Of a DNA stretch of 64,000 bases, positions 60,462-64,000 are shown piece by piece. The notes under the pieces are model-generated. The model searched no databases. It worked only from the letters and a program-made list of their open reading frames with translations, and was not told the origin of the DNA. The stretch spans positions 682,001-746,000 of the forward strand of contig NZ_JAQIVH010000055.1 of the NCBI RefSeq assembly GCF_028746185.1, given 5' to 3'. Position 1 is the stretch's first letter. The number at the start of each line of letters is the position of its first letter. The position numbers were made by a program, and so were the translations under genes. Source of the stretch: Paenibacillus_E qinlingensis. Its GTDB lineage: Bacteria; Bacillota; Bacilli; Paenibacillales; NBRC-103111.

Positions 60462-63251
60462 TTAATAAGCTTGGATATCATCTACATAAATCGTACTGCT
60501 GCCTGTTCCGCCAGAACCTTGGTTAACATATAAGTTAAACTCTGAGATTGAACTCAAATCCTTCGTCCCATTGCCTCCTGAATACCAAGGCGGATGTTGG
60601 AAAGCTGTGAACGGGAGTTGAATCGTTCCGCTTGTTGTGCTAGATAGCGTATACGTGGTTTCCCATGGCTCGCCGTTCGGTTCTTTGAATTGAATGGTTA
60701 AGGTACGGTTCGACCCATCTGGCTTCAGCCACAATTGGATACCCGTTTTACCCGACCAGTTCTGACTAATACTATGCACAACGCCTGCAAAGTTAGGCGT
60801 CCCCATGGTGTACGCTAGCTTCAAGCCGTAGGATCCTTGCGATTTATTCGTCCCGTCTAACGTTGGTGTAATCGCGTTCCCATCCGTGTTACGCACATAT
60901 GCAGCAAGCACGCTTGGATTGGAGCCACCGTAACTCTCGTAATTATCGATAATAACTGTCGTTGGCGGTGGCGGAGTTGAGCCATTGCCTAAGCTAATGG
61001 AATCTACATAGATGGTGCCGCTGCCATCTGCGCCCGAACCTTTATTGATATATAGATTGCTTTCCCCGATGGAGCCTAAATCAATAACACCATTTCCTCC
61101 ACTATACCAACCTGGGTGCTGGAAGCTCGTGAATGGAATGGACAACGTCGTTGCAGTCGTACCGGCAAGGGTATAATACGTTTCCCATAGTTCACCGTTA
61201 GTTTCCTTAAATTGAATCGTTAATGTACGATTCGAACCATCTGGTTTCACCCATAGATTAAAGCTTGTGTTCCCCGTCCAATTCGCATTGCCGAGCGTGT
61301 GTACGGCACCTGCATAACTGGTCGTTGCGTTGACTGTATAGACGATTTTGGCGCCATAAGCACCTGCATCCTTTGTCGTTGCTTCACGAGTCATTGTGAA
61401 TGTGTTGCCACTTGCATTTTTCACATATGCGGCTTGAAGTGCTGCATCGGAAGCATATCCATCGAAATTATCAACCGTCGATGTTGGTGCTGGAAGTGCT
61501 ACCGTCGTGAACGCGATTCCTGAATTGGACGCATTCGTTGAGCCAGTACTATTAACTGCGGTTACCTTCCAATAGTAGGTTTTGTTATTAGTGAGTACAC
61601 TTGAAGGTGTGTAGCTTGTGCTTGTAAGTCCGCTTACATTGATGACAGGATTCGAATACGACGTATTATCAGCAACGACCAGTGTGTAGGTAGCTGCATT
61701 AGTGGCGGTACCCCAAGTAAACGAAGGTGTCACGTTCACACTTGTTGCTCCGCTAGCTGGAGCAGATTGCGTAAAGCTTCCCGGTGCTTGCAATTGTGTA
61801 CCAGAAATTGCATACACCGCTGAATAGGCACCAGCAGTGCCGGATAAGTTATGTCCTTTGACCCGGTACCAAGTTGCTGCACCTGCCGTGGAACCTGTAT
61901 CCGTCCATGGGGTTTGATTATCCGTGACGCATTGATTACATGCGACAGTCCAAGGTCCACTGCTGCCTGCCGTGGAGCGTTCGACCGTGTATGTATCTGA
62001 TGGCACAGAACCACGCCAGTTCAATACATATTTACCACCGGAGGTTGTGGAACCGGTAATCGTAGGTGCACCAGGAATGCCATGAGCAGGCGGTGTTGTG
62101 ATACCTCTCATTTTGTAAGCATGATTCCTCATTTGCTGTGCTTGCGTACGCATGAAGGTTGTGTCACCTGGATAGTGGACTGTATAGCCATCCGGATGCT
62201 GCACATAACCATAATTATCGTTGTGGCCAAATAGCGCCCAGTACATGTCACCTGCAATCACACTATCATTCTCAATGGCTGTATGGAAAGCGGCCAAGGT
62301 GCCGAATTGCTCGCTTTTCCAATCGTACTCGCCGACAAACATGACTTTCCCAGCATTTCTAACTTTATTCGCTTGTGTCTGGAGAACAGGGACGGATAAT
62401 CCTTTATTCCCCCATGTATAGAAATGGTCTGAATACATATCAATGCTCGAAATCGTCAAATGGGCATCCGCAATTCCATAATTTCCATCTGCTACTAAGT
62501 GATTCGCATCCTGCTGTTTCAAGTAATCTGCAATTTGCTGTGTCCAATTTTTCAACTGTGTCGGATTGTCGTACCAGCCTAACTCGTTACCTGTCTCCCA
62601 TGCGAGAATCGTCGGGTCATTCTTGTAGGCAACTCCCGTATATGTGTTCACCCGATTTAACATGACACTTAGATGTTGTTTAAACGCTGTAATAATATTC
62701 GCATCACTGAAAAACTCGTACCCTGTATAAATGACGCCATCATCTGGATACCCGTACCATTTGGTCCACGTTTTCTTACCGCCATGGTAGTAATTGTACA
62801 TATCAATGACCGGTAAGATGAGTCGGATGCCTTGATCTCCTGCGGCTTTAATGGCATAATCCACCTTCTGCCAAGCTGCCTCGTTATAATTGCCAAGTGT
62901 AGGCATAATACATTTGGCACAACCAAATGAGTTGACCAAGTGTGAGCGTACAACAGTTGCCCCCATTTCTTTGGCGGTTGCGAGTGCGTCATCTACTCGA
63001 AAATTCGTTGGAAAATCAATCGTACCATTCGTTGGTACATTCTCATCCAAGCCCAGCCAATAAATGTTCGCTGAACTGAACCGAAATGGCTGTCCATCCA
63101 GCTGCAACTGATTTCCCGATCGTGTTACATAGCCCGTCACAGCAGCCTCAGCCGCAGGCGGTGTATAAATCATCCCCCACAGCAGTAAGAGCGGCAAAAC
63201 CCAAGCCAGAAGAATTGTCCTGCTCCTATTGCTTAATGAACCTGTGTACAT
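60462..63251 (-). CDS. Secreted GH5-like glycanase with FN3-like and two carbohydrate-binding modules
   Basis: This 929-residue secreted enzyme has a signal peptide (about 1-35, ending PPAAEAA), a GH5-like barrel (~38-385) with acid/base Glu223 (LAWETGNELGWY) and nucleophile Glu308 (MFVGEYDWK), two FN3-type modules (~395-575, including VNVTPSFTWGTATNAATYTL) and two carbohydrate-binding modules (~580-745, ~755-929). The modules are the same type as those of the SLH glycanase, and share WSGKTGIQLW/NRTLTIQFKE. It has no SLH domains, so it should be released. The frame opens 11 codons earlier; this ATG follows GGGGTGA. A cre-like box lies 34 bases upstream. Probably acts with the SLH enzyme on the same polymer (mannan inferred). 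Confidence 0.88.
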   Translation of the reverse strand: MYTGSLSNRSRTILLAWVLPLLLLWGMIYTPPAAEAAVTGYVTRSGNQLQLDGQPFRFSSANIYWLGLDENVPTNGTIDFPTNFRVDDALATAKEMGATVVRSHLVNSFGCAKCIMPTLGNYNEAAWQKVDYAIKAAGDQGIRLILPVIDMYNYYHGGKKTWTKWYGYPDDGVIYTGYEFFSDANIITAFKQHLSVMLNRVNTYTGVAYKNDPTILAWETGNELGWYDNPTQLKNWTQQIADYLKQQDANHLVADGNYGIADAHLTISSIDMYSDHFYTWGNKGLSVPVLQTQANKVRNAGKVMFVGEYDWKSEQFGTLAAFHTAIENDSVIAGDMYWALFGHNDNYGYVQHPDGYTVHYPGDTTFMRTQAQQMRNHAYKMRGITTPPAHGIPGAPTITGSTTSGGKYVLNWRGSVPSDTYTVERSTAGSSGPWTVACNQCVTDNQTPWTDTGSTAGAATWYRVKGHNLSGTAGAYSAVYAISGTQLQAPGSFTQSAPASGATSVNVTPSFTWGTATNAATYTLVVADNTSYSNPVINVSGLTSTSYTPSSVLTNNKTYYWKVTAVNSTGSTNASNSGIAFTTVALPAPTSTVDNFDGYASDAALQAAYVKNASGNTFTMTREATTKDAGAYGAKIVYTVNATTSYAGAVHTLGNANWTGNTSFNLWVKPDGSNRTLTIQFKETNGELWETYYTLAGTTATTLSIPFTSFQHPGWYSGGNGVIDLGSIGESNLYINKGSGADGSGTIYVDSISLGNGSTPPPPTTVIIDNYESYGGSNPSVLAAYVRNTDGNAITPTLDGTNKSQGSYGLKLAYTMGTPNFAGVVHSISQNWSGKTGIQLWLKPDGSNRTLTIQFKEPNGEPWETTYTLSSTTSGTIQLPFTAFQHPPWYSGGNGTKDLSSISEFNLYVNQGSGGTGSSTIYVDDIQAY

Positions 63252-63284
63252 CACTATCACCCCAGTCATCTTATTTCGAGGCAC

Positions 63285-63298
63285 TGTAAGCGCCTACA
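63285..63298. promoter_or_regulatory. cre-like CcpA box upstream of the secreted glycanase
   Basis: TGTAAGCGCCTACA matches 13 of 14 positions of TGWAANCGNTNWCA (C for T at position 10). It lies 34 bases before the start codon used here. Confidence 0.55.
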
Positions 63299-63372
63299 AA
63301 TTAAGTATACGCTGTTTAATCCGAGATTGAATTGGACTCAGCATCAAAAACTTGACCTTAAACTGGAATCTA

Positions 63373-63522
63373 CATCCACACTAACCCTACTCTACTCTCA
63401 AACCCTAACTAGCTAATTCTTACTCATCGGTCCCCCCTACACGCTCACCAACTACACACATCCACACTAACCCTACTCTACTCTCAAACCCCAACTAGCT
63501 AATTTTACTCGTCGGTCCCCCA
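63373..63522. repeat. Direct repeat of about 64 bp
   Basis: Copy 1 (63373-63437) and copy 2 (63459-63522) share CATCCACACTAACCC, TACTCTACTCTCAAACC, AACTAGCTAATT and CGGTCCCCC in the same order with a few differences, offset by 86 bases. Function unknown. Confidence 0.75.
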
Positions 63523-63547
63523 CGCAATGCTACGAGGCACTCTACGC

Positions 63548-63745
63548 AAATTAACTGGAAAACCTACAGCTAATCTAGCGGAATTAATAGGAAAATTTGA
63601 TTTAGATGGAAAATATGTAGTTAATTCTACTTGAATTGATCAATCCGGCAGGAAAGACTAAATTTAACTGTATAAAATCCATCTAACGTCCCATTAGACT
63701 GTATTCCAAGGAAATTAGCTGGAGGAAATCCATTTATTCGCGGCC
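63548..63745. repeat. Dispersed ~200-bp intergenic repeat, copy 2
   Basis: Aligns with 45562-45770: AAATTAACTGGAAA at the start, TATGTAGTTAATTCTAC in the middle and AAATCCATCTA near the end are shared in order. Confidence 0.65.
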
Positions 63746-63772
63746 GCTCCCCTAACCCCCACAAGAAAAAAA

Positions 63773-63791
63773 CACCAGACCGTGTCGGGTG
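63773..63791 (-). terminator. Terminator of the zinc-ribbon gene at the window edge
   Basis: CACC.GAC pairs with GTC.GGGTG around CGT, with a seven-base T-run on the minus strand, 47 bases after the stop. Confidence 0.65.
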
Positions 63792-63837
63792 CCTCACACT
63801 GGGATGCCCCAGTCTCTTCTATGCTTTCTACTATCGC

Positions 63838-64000
63838 TTAGTGCTTCAATCTTCTTCTCGCTTCGAGCTCCTGCTTTAGTGCTTTTTCCACCATCTCGGC
63901 CATCATGTCGAACTTCTCAGCAACCGTGTAAGGCGACAAAGTCCCGCAGTGCGAACAACGCTGCATATGGAGTTCTGTGGGTTTGGAGCACGATTTGCAA
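63838..64000 (-). CDS. Small zinc-ribbon protein (partial, N-terminus beyond the window)
   Basis: The visible 53 C-terminal residues read CKSCSKPTELHMQRC, then SHCGTLSPYTVAEKF, then a helix rich in Glu, Lys and Arg. Two Cys pairs (CKSC and CSHC) form a zinc-ribbon-like site. The gene enters from the right edge, so its start and full length are unknown. A terminator follows the stop. The charged helix and ribbon fit a nucleic-acid-binding or regulatory role, but no family is assigned. Confidence 0.7.
   Translation of the reverse strand, partial: CKSCSKPTELHMQRCSHCGTLSPYTVAEKFDMMAEMVEKALKQELEARRRLKH

Larger units (their letters stand above)
63252..63837. other. Gene-free region with direct and dispersed repeats
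   Basis: It contains the cre-like box, a ~64-bp direct repeat (63373-63437 and 63459-63522), the second copy of the dispersed ~200-bp repeat and the terminator of the edge gene. No coding frame with a ribosome site was seen. Confidence 0.6.

Noticed and set aside
1..64000. tRNA, rRNA, transposase, integrase or phage genes
   Set aside because: None could be supported from the sequence on either strand.

Overview
The window looks like the chromosome of a spore-forming, soil- or plant-associated Paenibacillus-type bacterium (Bacillota, Paenibacillaceae). The evidence is content rather than an rRNA: there are several sugar ABC importers with Gram-positive lipoprotein binding proteins, each next to a YesM/YesN-type kinase and AraC-type response regulator. 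There are also many free-standing AraC regulators, very long secreted polysaccharide enzymes (one with C-terminal SLH domains), and a giant collagen-like GXT protein preceded by a SigE/SigK-like promoter. Strong GGAGG-type ribosome binding sites, TTG/GTG starts and CcpA-type cre boxes also fit. No rRNA, tRNA, CRISPR array, transposase or phage gene was seen.

Layout. 1-5.4 kb (minus): sugar-import cluster 1, in the order kinase, regulator, binding protein, permease, permease (cut by the window edge). 5.9-8.7 kb (plus): sugar-phosphate-isomerase-like TIM barrel, Gfo/Idh/MocA oxidoreductase and an AraC regulator. 8.8-21.2 kb (minus): a carbon-nitrogen hydrolase, LplB/YtcP-type permeases, binding protein, response regulator, kinase, then a 1267-residue secreted parallel beta-helix protein, which together look like one glycan-use locus. 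21.4-25.9 kb (plus): SWIM zinc-finger protein translationally coupled to a SNF2 helicase. 26.1-27.6 kb: secreted phosphodiester-glycosidase-type protein. 27.7-30.8 kb (minus): four glycosyltransferase-like genes in one operon. 31.0-34.2 kb: DHA2 drug exporter, divergent TetR with two operator palindromes, and an AraC gene. 34.3-37.1 kb: collagen-like spore-surface candidate. 37.3-39.9 kb: PhyH-HEAT fusion and divergent AraC. 39.9-42.5 kb (minus): HlyIII membrane protein, then a membrane glycosyltransferase coupled to a PlsY-like acyltransferase. 42.6-43.7 kb: acidic small protein and an unknown 250-residue protein. 43.8-45.8 kb: repeat-rich DNA around another AraC gene. 45.9-52.7 kb (minus): PhyH dioxygenase and sugar-import cluster 3. 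52.8-63.3 kb (minus): two modular GH5-like glycanases flanking an orphan YesN regulator. 63.3-64 kb: intergenic repeats and the end of a zinc-ribbon gene.

How it works together. Most of the window serves extracellular polysaccharide breakdown and sugar import: secreted glycanases cut plant-type glycans (beta-mannan is a plausible but unproven target), lipoprotein-dependent ABC importers take up the products, YesMN systems sense them, and cre-like boxes placed next to the promoters suggest glucose repression. The transport clusters encode no ATPase; such importers generally share an MsmK/MsmX-type ATPase encoded elsewhere. A second theme is the cell or spore surface: collagen-like protein, glycosyltransferases, SLH-anchored enzyme.
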